This document shows positions 46,976-58,974 of a stretch of DNA of 64,000 nt, piece after piece. Under the pieces are notes generated by a model. That model saw only the letters and a list, made by a program, of their open reading frames with translations. It was not told where the DNA came from and ran no database searches. The stretch spans positions 310,001 to 374,000 of the forward strand of contig JAHLTZ010000013.1 in the NCBI GenBank assembly GCA_025786725.1, given 5' to 3'. Positions within the stretch are counted from its first letter, which is position 1, and each line of letters begins with the position of its first letter. The position numbers and the translations under genes are program-made. The DNA comes from Syncephalis fuscata. Lineage: Eukaryota; Zoopagomycota; Zoopagomycetes; Zoopagales; Piptocephalidaceae.

Positions 46976-49080
46976 GATTATTGTATGTTTAAAAGATTCA
47001 TGGTGTCAAAATAAAGTAGAATTTGTGACAGCAAATTGTTGCTTGAGGTAAAGAAGCAAAGGTTGAGATTGAGTAGCTGTTTGAAGTAAAGAAACATAAG
47101 TTGATGGTGAAATACTAGCAGTATTTAAGCTAAAATAAACTTATAACTTATTTTAGAGCAATTACGTTTATTGGTTAAAAACAATTAGAGCAAAGCAATA
47201 TGTATAAAGAAACAATATAATTATATTGTTCTAAATGCATTATGATGTTTTGAGCATCAATGCTTAGAAGCTTTGATGCTATAAATAAATGTTGAAAATA
47301 TTTAGCACAAAATAGGTATGATTTATGCAGGATTATGCTTGTTTGTTAACTGAAACAATCAGAACAAATACGAGGTGTAAAGAACAATGCATTTTTATTT
47401 TCTAGCTGCATTGCAACACTTTGAACACTAGTATTGAAGCTTCTAGTGTCATACACACATACTGAATAAACAGGTACAAAGATTGGCATATGTACTTCCG
47501 TTGAATAACTGCACCAACGTGCTGCATAAATGTAAACGAATGGACAATGTTACAGTGCTATTTGGAGTTCAAATAATAAAGCCGCAATACTATTTTATTA
47601 TACAACTATTCTAATGTAGTATTTTGTACTATATTTTGTTACTGATATTACAGTTGTTTTTACAAATTGTAAAATAAACTATTTCAGCCATCAGTATTTT
47701 GAATAGCCATTTTGCCTGCATGTATGTACAATATTATTATGTTACATATTGACAATGAACTAATAAAATCACATGTTCAACATTGTTTTCATCCAGTCAG
47801 TTTCAACACGCCTTTGTTATGCAGTGTACGTGTTCTATTTATATCTCTACTTAACAATGTTAAAACTTAATGGACAAATCATGTGTTAGAATCTATAAGC
47901 TTTGCCAAAAAGCGCAATTTACAATGTGCTCAATGACATACTTTGTGAAAGGCAAATAGAGACAAAGAAATATAGAAATTGATTGTATTTTATTGCTGTA
48001 GTCGATAATCACGGTAAACTAACAAAAGTAATAATAATGAAATCGTTATTGCAATATTATACTGCACCAATAAATAAACAATTTCAATTGATAATTAAAT
48101 ATTATTAGGCAGTATAATGATGTATAATATGATAAATATACAATGTAAGAAATATGAATGGCAATGTTGAAGCTGGAATGTAAGTGGTACAATAAATAGA
48201 ATAAGCAAAATAAATTGTAACTTACAATCAATAAAGCAAATATCATACATTTTTTTTAATAATAAATGAATATTGTACAATAAAATTGTATATAGTAGAA
48301 CGAATATATGATGAGAAATAATAAATAGATAAGACAAAATCAGTGCACTATTCATAGAAAGACTATGGATATATCAAGTGTCACCAAGTGAATGACATCC
48401 AGGTTATCCTATGACAATAAAGCTTTTATAGGAATAGCTATTGATTAATTACAATGATTGTGCGACAAGAGAATGTTATTGACATATAAATAGCATTACG
48501 ATTATCTTGCTGCTGCTACAAATAAATGCAAAACAATATCACCATGGTATATAAATAACAGTATTGATATAGTGTTTATATAATATTGTTTATTGACTAT
48601 ATTATTTATGTGCTATCTTCGCTAAAAATCATATTAGTTGTGCCATATACTGATTTATGGCAAAGAAAGTGGCAATGTAGTCATACACATTGTTATAAAT
48701 CTATAAATTGCTCAAAATATATTATTTTATATTAAAAAATACATAAAGTATAATGTAAGAAAATAATGTTTTTTAAAATTTTAGTCTATAGCCAAGTATC
48801 CGGTATAAGTAAAAAATGATGTAAAATAGTATTGCTTCACGTACATAAACTATGTAGGACCAAATATTTGGCAATGGTCATACCGGGACATGATACTATT
48901 GAGTAAATGATATAATATAATGTGGTAATTAAGTTACAACAAAAACCATATTATTCATATAAATACTTAGCAATAGGAAATAATAAAGAGCTTGCTCAAC
49001 TCCAATTTATTAAATAACTGTTGTCAAATTTATTATTGTTTTTATTGTAATGATAATCTAACAATAGTTATTTAGTAAGT
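46976..49080. other. Gene-poor AT-rich region
   Basis: About 2.1 kb without a recognisable gene. Minus-strand frames around 48046-48355 are Tyr/Leu/Ile-rich translations of AT-rich DNA in overlapping frames and are not supported. No repeats beyond simple AT runs were seen. Confidence 0.4.
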
Positions 49081-50671
49081 TTAAACCAGTTCAGGTACAA
49101 AGCTTGTAACGAGCGTTGTCTCATTATTAGTCAATAACATATGGCCAAATGCAAATATACGATGCTGTACATTTGATATTGGAAACTGGTGGATATTTAC
49201 ACTTTCTGTTACAAAATCAATAACATAATAATGTTTTGCAAAATAATTATAACAGACAATTTTTGTATTAATAAAATGCTGAAAAAAACAAAGCCTGTCG
49301 ACTGAGGTCATTATAGCAATGTTGTGAATAATTTCTCCATTTAATAGTGAAATAACAATTAACAATGAGTTGTTATCCAAGTGGAATGCGGCCAAATTGT
49401 ATGCTGAAATTAAAATTGAATATTCATAATTTTTACTGAATAAATGCGTTCAAAAATAATTTCTTTGTTTAAAGATATTACTCGAATGTAGCGTTAATGA
49501 TTCCTTATGTTGCTGTTCAATGTTTAACTGCTTAAGCAAAAATTGCAATAAGCCAATATTCAATCACAGTCAACTGAATAAATTCCACATTTCATTGTTC
49601 AGTGAAATTGGAGAATATTATATGATCCGAAATAATTGTAGTCATTTGTGAAATGTAATGTTTAATTATTTTCGAATTTATACCAGTCTTTAATGGAATG
49701 CAGACTACTTTGTAGCTAAGTTTGCATTTTCCATAAAGGTATCGTATAATAATTGTGTCATTATTGTTTGTTGTATGTAATTTGTTATTGTAGGAGTCGC
49801 TGGGATTGGGAAAGATAATGGATTGAGGTTTGTACGACTGTGATGTCGAGTCAATGCTATAGATTAGTCGAGTATAGTAGGATAGTTGTGAATTGTTGGA
49901 TAAATCAATAATCTGTGAACAAGAAAACAACAAAGATGCAACTATAATTCTACCATCCCAATAACCTTTAATATCGATTGAATTCAATAATTGACGATTA
50001 TTTGCGTTCCATATTTAAAGTACTTCAATGGTGGTTCTAACATATACTAAATGTATAATTAAATGCATATTTGCATCGGTGTCAGCTACTTGCTGTCGAC
50101 ATCGATAAAACTCCATATTTTCTATCAAGTTAGAAGTATATTTTTTCAAATTTAGTGAATGCACTTTCACTGTATTTTTTATTGAGAGCTTAATCAAATC
50201 AACAGAGGAATGATCGTAATCTGTTATTGCAATCCATCCAGGATAGCTTGCTCTAGTTTCAGCTCTATTACCTAATAATAATTTATCTATTATAGGGGAT
50301 CTTATATAAGTTGTTGATATTGGTTTATTCTTCTGCCAATTTATGCCCATGGTGATACGTTGACCATATTGCTTAAACCAAATTAAGCTTGCTGTAATTC
50401 TATTCTCCACATCAGCTGCTGCTTCTGCTATTTCTGGTTTCTGTTCCAGCTGCCATTGTAACCAGTCAATATCGGTATCGGTATCCCAAGGGGAATGTTG
50501 CTGGTATAGTATCTGCCAAAAGCCAACACATTTGATAATTGAGTTATACAATACTTTGCAAGTGCGTGCCAAAGCTACTGTGGTAGTTACCCCACTAAAC
50601 TTAGATACATAATGAACTATCTCGGTGACTAACCATATATTTGGCAAAGTGTTATTATTCTGTGTTGACAT
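49081..50671 (-). pseudogene. F-box-like protein gene, apparently decayed
   Basis: The ATG at 50669-50671 opens MSTQNNNTLPNIWLVTEIVH, followed by an F-box-like segment (TTTVALARTCKVLYNSII, then VGFWQILYQQH). Such proteins normally recruit substrates to SCF ubiquitin ligases. The frame continues through NPSDSY and KCKLSYKVV regions as a possible beta-propeller, but an in-frame TAA at 50015-50017 interrupts TTIEVL and IWNANNRQLL. A further TGA occurs at 49592 and a frame change near 49525. A later segment (49081-49395, starting AAFHLDNNSLLIVISLLNG) looks like the continuation after an intron. Several lesions of different kinds argue for decay rather than a single error. Confidence 0.55.
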
Positions 50672-51604
50672 TATGGAAACAAAACTGAGCAAAAAGAAAT
50701 GCTTACTTGTAGCAAGCAAAGCCTTTGGACTAAATAGGATGACGTATTAAACTGTAAATAGCGTCACTCAAATTAAATATTTTGACGTAAACAGTTACTT
50801 TTTTGTAAAATAGCTTAACTTTATATACACGCTTTAATTCAATTTTATTAATTGTACTTGAAATTTCTTTCTCGCCATCTATTGTATAGTATAGCTATTA
50901 TTAGAGTTTTGACAGTATTATAAATATGTAATACTGTCACTCAATAATAATAAAGGCAACTTTTTTATAGCCAATTCATTTAGCTTATTATCAAGTTTAG
51001 ACAGTTGGAATTTCTGTAATAAATTACTGATTCAACCTATTGATGGGCACTAAAGCTGCTAAAATATTAATTACATAATCTTTATTGATTTAGTATTTAA
51101 TTGTATGACTGCTATTTTTCTCTTTTTTTCTTTAGTTGTTTGGCCGACGTTACGCCATAATATTCTGATGTTGAATACAAGCAATAGAAGCGTTTAACTC
51201 ATAATCAGTTAACGTTGAAATTGTATATTAATACTGTAAAAGTATTTATTTATTATTTTGACAACTCGCTTATCCATAATTATTTGAATTATCGTTCGAA
51301 ATTATTAAAAAATAAAACAAAAATTTAGTCATGCTTTATTTAAGCGATTTTAAATGTATGAGTATTTTGAATTTAATAATTTATTAAAATGTGTAGTAGA
51401 TTAAGTATTATTAACTAATTATAATTGGCTTAATTAGTGTCCGTTAATTATAACTTCAATGGTATCCAAGTAAGCGATAAGGTATTTATAGGAATAGCAA
51501 TTTAAAAATAAAGAAGTCGATGTAAAAATAAAATGTAATATAAACAAGTGAGGTACAAATAGCAATAGTATAATATTGTGAAAATATGATGATATTATGA
51601 ACAC

Positions 51605-51715
51605 ATGCATATGAATATATGCGTATTGGATAATAATCTACAATGATGAGTATTTGATGATTGATGTCACTCACCACCCATCATTATGTTCAATAGATTG
51701 GATGTTATTAAATGT
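51605..51715. repeat. Dispersed short repeat, copy 3 (inverted)
   Basis: Reverse complement of 26773-26875: the shared core reads AATAACATCCAAYCTATTG and ACTCATCATTGTAGATT in the other orientation. Differences are few, so the copy is fairly young. No coding content. Confidence 0.65.
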
Positions 51716-51898
51716 TAGTCACTTGTCCCCCAAACAAACAAACAATGTGATAATGTGATGATTAAATAAAACTCACCACTTGTCCCCATGTTCAATAGAA
51801 CAAAAATGTAGTTTAACTACGCGAATGTTACAAAAAAAAGTCATTTGACCCCAAATCACACTAAGCAATAAACGATTTTAGTTAAAAAAAAGCTATAG

Positions 51899-51990
51899 TG
51901 TGATATATAGTGATATATAGTGGTATATAGTGATATATAGTGGTATATAATTCTATATACCGCCTTATACCGCCCTATACCGGTATATTG
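51899..51990. repeat. 10-bp tandem array with inverted half
   Basis: Five units of TGRTATATAG (51901-51950) are followed by ten-base units of complementary type (CTATATACCG, CCTTATACCG and CCCTATACCGG, about 51953-51983). The two halves can pair into a long hairpin. It may be simple-sequence slippage around a palindrome or a protein-binding array. Confidence 0.75.
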
Positions 51991-52084
51991 ATAATTAAAT
52001 AAAATAAAAATTAAGGTTAATAGAATTAGTATAAAAAGGTCGTTTATTAAATAATTACTTCCCCTATAACCAATCTGACTAAAT

Positions 52085-52215
52085 AAATGGCATTTTGAAC
52101 AATTAATTAACTATCTAATTAACTATTTAATCAACTATTTATCTATATAATTAACTATCTAACTAATTAACTATTCAACTATTTAATTAAATATTTAATC
52201 GAATAATTAGCTAAT
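52085..52215. repeat. Degenerate AT-rich tandem repeat
   Basis: Repeated TAATTAACTAT-like units of about 11 bases, with many substitutions. Likely a simple AT satellite. Confidence 0.5.
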
Positions 52216-52662
52216 AAGAAATAATTTATTGGGTCAAAATAAGAAAAGTAATTTTTAAATTTTGTTTCAATTATAATAAATAGTAACATTTGTGCATTTT
52301 TAACACAAAGTGTTAATATTAACGTATTTTTAACATCAAATGTCAAAGCTTTACACTTTAATAATATTAAGTAACAATAACCTGTATTATGTTAACTACA
52401 ATCATATTAACACTTTGTATCAAAAATAAATAAATCTACATTACAGTCATAGTTATTATAAATAATAAAAATCATATAAATACTTTATTTAGATGGTGAG
52501 GATGATCATAGAAAAGTAAAAGTAAAATGTGCGTGTAACCAAAACAAATACATTAAATATTTTATCTAAAACAACAGCTATCTTAGATGAAGGTAAGTTG
52601 GTGGTAAAAATACTGTGCAACCAGATGTAATTATCTAGAATTATAGGCATATTCAATTGAAA

Positions 52663-53165
52663 TTATAGTAAAAATAGCAGGGTTTTTTTTACCAATTATG
52701 TTCTATATAACTAAAAGATAGCAAAAGATCACCGGATTTGAGTCCTTCATGCTTAGTTGTAATGACTGGTATAAGATTTAGAAGAAGAATTTTTGCAAAA
52801 AAAGTTGGCCAAAAACGCAATTTACGTATTTTTAATTTAGTTTAAAAGCACGAATATTACTGGGTATAACTTTACGTATAATCAAGCAAATTGCATGATA
52901 TTTTGCATGAATATACGTATGCTATATATACGACTATTGGTGAAGTATATTGTGGCTGCATTGTGTGATGGCGTAGTTATAGTGATAATACACCAATAAA
53001 TATGCAAAAATAGCAGATTTTTAGCAATCATGGCCTATATAGCCGAAAGATAGCAAAATGATTGCCGGATTCAAGTTCCCCATGCTTAGTTATAAGGAAT
53101 GGTATAGAATTTAGAACAAATTTTTTTGCAAAAAAAGGCCAAAAAAATTGTGTAAATTGATTACG
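52663..53165. repeat. Diverged direct duplication, period about 336 bases
   Basis: Segments 52663-52826 and 52999-53165 share the order AAAAATAGCAG, GATAGCAAAA, CCGGATT, CATGCTTAGTT, GGTATA, TTTGCAAAAAAA and GGCCAAAAA, with many substitutions between them. An old tandem duplication or two element relics; no coding content is visible. Confidence 0.65.
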
Positions 53166-53851
53166 AGTAAAATTTAGTATATATATATTATATTATATTG
53201 TTTTATAATGGTAAACAAAGCATAATATCAAGCTGAGATGTAGAAATATTGATGTACAGTGGCGATTTATGTCATATACAAAAAGGTGTCACGTGATGCA
53301 ACAGTGACAATATACCGTTATTGTACGCATGCCGGCCTTTCAATATTAGCGATAATTGTGCCGGCTATGGTCTATACTATACAAGAGAGCGAGTAGAATA
53401 CATTTGAATGCAGATAGAGTGTATTGCGGCGATAGTCTGTGTGCTAGAGGGGGGTAGTTGTGTATAAAAAGTGCATGTATAAACATAGTGTGTAAAAGGA
53501 GTAAAAGGATAAAAGTTTAGCACGTTAATTATCGGTTGTTTATTTTGTTATATATATATTGTAATTAATAGATAGAATTGGGCTATATCGCTATAGATGG
53601 CCATACAGCCATAATAATGCAGGTAAATGGACTGTATTATGTGGTAGAGATAGTAGTGTGGGAAGATGCGTGAAGCATTATACTAACTGATTGCACAGCG
53701 GCAACATTGGATAGGTAGCGTATTTGCATGCTTCTAGCCATCGTAGATGAGCAACTGTTCAGCTAAGTGTCCAGTTATAGTCACGTGACATACACATTAA
53801 GGCAATTGTGAGTTGAATGGCAGTATTTTGATGGGAAAAATGTGAAACGGC

Positions 53852-54097
53852 CTAGTTTGCGTAAAAGTAGGCGAAGTTCGTAAATATTGCAACAAGTGGT
53901 GGAGAATAGACGGGAAGGCCCCCGGACTGGCGCAGTGCAATGCGGCGGAATCGGTCGGAAATTAGCAGGCCATCCTGTAAAGGTACGATGATGCGGCGGT
54001 CAAAGCGGTATAAGGCTGTAGGAGCTCGGGATAGTATGACCGGTATCGATGGATAGCGCTTGCAAAAAACGTTACAGATGACTGGGCCGTTTGGCAT
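53852..54097 (-). CDS. Hypothetical protein, 81 codons, GC-rich island
   Basis: A single open frame from ATG at 54095-54097 (MPNGPVICNVFCKRYPSIP) to TAG at 53852, rich in Arg, Pro and Ile, in a patch clearly more GC-rich than the flanking DNA. Middle residues include RFDRRIIVPLQDGLLISDRF. No family was recognised, and no introns or extension were found. It could be a young gene, an exon of an undetected gene or a transferred fragment. Confidence 0.35.
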   Translation of the reverse strand: MPNGPVICNVFCKRYPSIPVILSRAPTALYRFDRRIIVPLQDGLLISDRFRRIALRQSGGLPVYSPPLVAIFTNFAYFYAN

Positions 54098-54370
54098 TTG
54101 ATTACATATCCGTTAGGTAACTGGCTGTTGAGTGTAATCGTGTAAAATTGCCACCGTATTTATTGATGCAAATTATTAGCATAAATTTGGACAAGACTGT
54201 CACATTTTTGGTTAGCCGTCCTAATCCAATTTCCAGCCTGTGCTGTGTGATTTGGGACCCCCCAAACGACCCTTTCTACTCAAAAAACACCCCTTTGATA
54301 AGTATGTAGAAAGGACATAACAAAACAGATTGGTGAAAACCGATCAGTGATGACTTGACTTTTCTCAACA

Positions 54371-54515
54371 AACATTTATGTTTAATTGATGATCTTTATT
54401 GTCTGATTCAGTTCGGACGACGATAATTGTCTATATAATATTTATGTTTGCTATAACATTTATGTTTAATTGACGATCTTTATTGTCTGATTCAGTTCGG
54501 ACGACGATAATTGTC
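54371..54515. repeat. Direct repeat of a 61-base unit
   Basis: The unit at 54371-54431 recurs at 54455-54515 with one substitution (GATGATC versus GACGATC); the spacing is 84 bases. Each unit contains CAGTTCGGACGACGATAATT. The flanks also share AT-rich ATTTATGTTT. Almost perfect identity suggests a recent tandem duplication. Confidence 0.85.
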
Positions 54516-56040
54516 GCTAATAACGTTCATGCTTATGTTTAATATATACAACTGTGTATATCCGCCCCAATTACATTCGTCGATACACGTATTGTGTTTG
54601 TATATGAGGGATATTTGACCACGGTGTTAATCATGTCCAACTCTTGGCTAGATTACAACCGAAGTCAATGGTGCTTACACTTGCTTATAACACGGTACTA
54701 GTGTGCATCAGTCATTGTATCGGGCCTTTTGGTCGAATCAAAAGATGAAGCTGGTGTATTATTGTTACCAAATGTTGGTATAAATAACACCTGGACAGTC
54801 TCTCGATGTATGTCGTCGACAGTCCAAGCTCCATTATTTCAACTCGCCAGTACCGCAACAAACGGTGTTGCATATTTATATGTGATGCGCTGTGCGTTGT
54901 AGGTCGGCATGTTTCACGCAGATCTTTATGCCGTGTTTAATTGATATCTATATGACACACATTGATGTTGTTTAGTATTCGATTAGACCGTCGTATAGCA
55001 TTTGTGACGAAAAAGGTTGAAAGACTAGCAATAAGCAAATGCTACTATTATATTACAATCAAAATTAAGAAATAGGGGCGTATTTTTAAAGCAATATTTT
55101 TATTGTTGCAAGTTAGACTAAAATCTAATTGGCCACATTGTTTTAAAAAATACAATATTTTTATATTCAAAATATTGTATAACACGTCTTCAATATGCAC
55201 AAATGGCTGCTTATCTTTCAACAAAACATTAATTTCAAGGTTAGTAGTATTTTATTATTATTTAAGCGTTATCAAAATAAAAATAGTTTAAAGTTCTAGC
55301 AGTAATTAAAAAGCTATGTATAAAATAAAGTTTTATTTTTTATTTTAAGGCATAACATTTAAATAATATGTTTTATATTGTAAATTAGTGCACTGTCGTT
55401 ATTTTTACAACAATGGTCAATTTGCTGGTTGGATAAGACACCAAATAAAAGATAAAATCAAAGTTGGAGTAGAGTCAATACTAATACTGATACTAATACA
55501 CATGTTTTTATTATTGATTACTGATTTTAAGTACTTATATTGTGGAGTAGCGAGTTACTGGTCGCGTGCGGACTTAGTGTTGCCTTCCGCTTTAGTAATG
55601 ATCGACATTACTAGGAAAGAAAAAAGAGCCAGTGTTAAAAGTGTTACAATATAATTAATTAAATAATATTTTATTAAAATTCAAGATATGCTTTTAAATT
55701 ATAGTATTTGGTCAAATAAATGTGACATTTAAACATTTTGAATGTGTTTTATCTGTTAAAAAATATAATACTGGCATCTACCAAAACAAAAAATGATACA
55801 CCTTAATAATACAAAGTATTAATATTAATACATTTATTGTTAACTTTAAATAGTAATTGTAACAATGTAAATATGCACAAAGTAAGAGGAAAAAACGTTA
55901 AATTTTATTTAATAAACCAAAATAATTATATATTTATGTAACTAAAACTTTTTATAACTGAGTGTTTAAGCAATTGTTAGTAAATCTAGCATTGTAAATG
56001 TTACAGCAACATTAATGCATTTTTAATACCAATTAATATA
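54516..56040. other. Gene-free AT-rich region
   Basis: No supported gene. Plus-strand frames at 55103-55291 and 55388-55654 have no domain. AATATTAATA-rich stretches near 55800 resemble those around 52300 and may be relics of a common repeat. Confidence 0.4.
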
Positions 56041-56460
56041 GTCAATACATTTTCAACAATACTGGGAAAGAATGCTTTGGACGTTCACGTCGTCTTTCCT
56101 GTGAGTAGTAGATCTTAGGAAGATCTACGAAACTAACACAAAGCAAAATTAGATAGTGGTCTGACTAGCCGTTACTCTGGTCTGTAGAGGAGTTGATTGA
56201 ATGTAGCCTGGAGAACTACAAAATATAAAATAAAATACATAACTAATGGGAAATTTTTAAAAGAATTTCATTGTGATCATATTACAGTGTTTTTTAAATA
56301 ATAAGTTTTTGGAAAAAGAAATAGATGATATAATAACTGGAGGAGTAATAGAATTATCGAATAGCCCCTGGTAATTTCCAATAGTGTTAGCTAAAAAGAA
56401 ATATACACATGCAAGGCTGTTTGTAAAAGCACTTTACTTGAAAACATACTTAAAAGCACT
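56041..56460 (+). mobile_element. Relic of a Ty3/gypsy-type retrotransposon (reverse-transcriptase fragment)
   Basis: Translation around 56310-56400 gives EIDDIITGGVIELSNSPW, a stop, then FPIVLAKKK, which resembles the start of gypsy-type reverse transcriptase (the conserved GVI-E-S-SPW and PIVLVKKK region). The internal TAA, the lack of the catalytic YXDD region and the absence of flanking intact frames mark it as a dead fragment. A palindromic AGATCTTAGGAAGATCT lies upstream near 56109. Confidence 0.55.
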
Positions 56461-58974
56461 AGTAAATAATCCCTTTAAGCATAGAAAGAGAACATGAATA
56501 ACCAACACACTTACTATGCGTGTAGTGCATCAACTGTCATATTGGCTATGTTTCATATCAACAGCGCTAATTACAATAAATGCGTGGCAAATGATGGTTT
56601 ATTCAGCAGGGGTATAGTTATTTAATCTGGATTCAATTGCAATTGTCTAACGGCTTAAAGTGACTTGCTATGTGTAATCATAAAATATAGTTGTTATAGT
56701 TATACGGTTTTTACCATTATAAGAATTCAAAATTCACTTACTAACTGTTCTAAATGTTGATATGTTATTACACAAAAACACTATATAAAAAATATTAAAT
56801 ACTATAAATAAAGAAATACACTCTTTTAATCCCTTACATTCCTAACCACTTTGTTAAGTTTCCTAAAACTATTATACTGTTATTGCTTAACCAAATTATA
56901 TGATTCAATGAAATTTAATTTAAGCTTCGTTGTACGTAAATTAAAGTTTTCTCGTCAGGGTCCTTTGCCTGACTCTGCATTTTAACTGCCGACAGTATCA
57001 TAAATACTTAATGCCGTGGGCCAAACATTAAATAAATAACTTTTTCTACTTCCAATTACTTTTAGCTTATTTTTAAGTTCATACAGTTGCGACTTCTGTG
57101 TAAATTACTGAATAAAGCTATTTATTGATAATAAGAGTTGTTAAGCTATTAATTAATAATATTTATTGATTTAAATAATTAACAATTGACTAAGCTACCT
57201 TCATTACTCTTTCTCTTTTATTCAAATTGCTTAGCAAACATTACAAAATCATAAACCTAGTTGTGTAATAACATAACAATCGCTGCGCCATGCACTGATT
57301 TATGATTAAAATAAAATGGACAGTATAAACATTACATTGTTTATAGATGTTATAGCATACGGTTAAAGTGTTCATAGTACATTGCAACAATTACGTATAA
57401 ATTTCGTAATTAAACATGTGTGAGACATGCATGCGAGATTTACAATACCATTCACTATTAGCCTTATTATCAGTATCTAGTAGTAACATTTTAATAAACG
57501 ACATGTTTTTCTGTTTAAAATTTATATTTGTTTCACCACGTATACAAACCATTATCCATAAATCCCCCGTATTAAATGAATGTAAATTACGACAGGAATT
57601 TTACAATATATTAATAAATACACGACTCAAAATTAAAAAAGATAAATTTAGATTTATAGCACGTAATCATATTGTTATTGTTCTATAAATTTAGATACAG
57701 CAACATTTGGCGAGCGCACCAGGACCGACTTAAACCATATTTTCCGCCATGGTTGAGCATGAGGACGCACTCTAATCTAATGCGAGGGAATGTTAATGTT
57801 TTATAATTGTCAGGCAAATAAGAACATGACAAAGCCACACGAATATTATCATCATCAATTAGCGGGTGACGATGATAATGCTGTTATTATTACTAACATT
57901 GTCATCATCACCATCATCATCATTGTTATTACTATTAATATCAATACCTTTTATTTATAAAATAAATGTATATAAATCACTTGATAAGTCATCCAAGTGA
58001 TGACCGGTCACTTGAACCTAATTGAAAATCACCTGAGCTATCCTTTCTTCCTCTCAATTACAATATATATTAGGCCCACTATTAAATAACAAAATAAAAA
58101 TTATTTGTTTTATTCTTAATTTTAGTTTTATTTAGAATTTTTTCAGTTTACAAATTATATAAACTGTGCCAATACGCTAAATAACTTTCAATTGATTATT
58201 TTAATTTTATTAACACTACTTGACTAACACAAGACCAATACTGACCAAGTATTTGAGTTATCAAGATAAGGTGAGCAATTCTTGTACAACTAACTTGTTA
58301 TTTAGGTACACAGTCAAGATTAGATGTTGTTTAGTCAATTTGTTGCTGTATCTAAATTTATAAAATAATAATAACATAATATTGGGAATAAAAATAGACA
58401 ATGCTTTATTATGTGTGTGTGTGTATTGTTAAGCTATTTTATAGCTGCAATATTTTTTGGTAAATGTATTGTGCTAACAATGCTAAATATGTAATTTTCA
58501 TATTAAAATAGTCAGGGATCGTCAGGGTCCGTCAGGGATTATTGGCTACATACCAATATTATTCATATAAGTGTAATGAAGGTGCTGTAATTAATATTGG
58601 CATACTTTTAACACTTGGTTTGTCGTAACAAAAGAGTTGTTACTACTCAACTTGTTACACGTGTATTCAATCTAAATAGCAAGTAACATTAGAGATCACA
58701 AGGTTAAATATACAATTATATTGCATTATATTACGAATAATTATTGTTTTAAAACATAATAATGTAGTTTATTACGTGCGTAAAAAGAAACTCATACAAA
58801 AGGACGAGCGTCTATTTTTAATTCAAGAAAATGCATGTATGCAAAAAGGGAGTGCTTGCGCGATCCTATAGTTGAAAAGAAACAAAAACAGAGAGAGAGA
58901 GAAAGGAAAGAAACGAGAAAAGGAAATAAAGCAAGTCTTGAAAGACTTGTAGTCTATGCAGTGTATACACGCGT
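56461..58974. other. Gene-free AT-rich region
   Basis: No supported gene. The sequence around 57702-57735 (CAACATTTGGCGAGCGCACC) recalls the edge of an LTR and primer-binding site but is not proven. A 90-codon frame at 57416-57688 has no domain. Repeated TCATCATC/GATGATAA patches lie near 57845-57930, and a triple GTCAGGG occurs at 58510-58540. Confidence 0.4.

Larger units (their letters stand above)
50720..53820. other. Repeat-rich, gene-free AT DNA
   Basis: About 3.1 kb without a supported gene. It holds the dispersed repeat copy at 51605-51715, a 10-bp tandem array at 51899-51990, degenerate TTAACTATNTAA runs (52085-52215) and a diverged direct duplication (52663-52826 and 52999-53165). 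These are listed separately. Confidence 0.5.

Noticed and set aside
48046-48355. Tyr/Ile/Leu-rich minus-strand frames
   Set aside because: Composition is what AT-rich DNA gives by chance; two frames overlap each other.
50015-50017. Reassignment of UAA as a sense codon, suggested by the in-frame TAA in the F-box gene
   Set aside because: AKR, Psf3, PA2G4, USP14 and the PGAP4-like gene all end correctly at TAA, so it acts as a normal stop.
51899-51990. CRISPR-like array
   Set aside because: The 10-base units are directly adjacent with no spacers, and the genome is eukaryotic.
54371-54515. A C/D-like snoRNA in the 61-base repeat (TGATGAT and CTGA are present)
   Set aside because: The boxes are only about 20 bases apart, there is no stem, and the second copy has lost the box C match (TGACGAT).
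57702-57735. An LTR and primer-binding site as a firm feature
   Set aside because: Only one edge-like motif is visible; no paired LTR or TG-CA ends were found.
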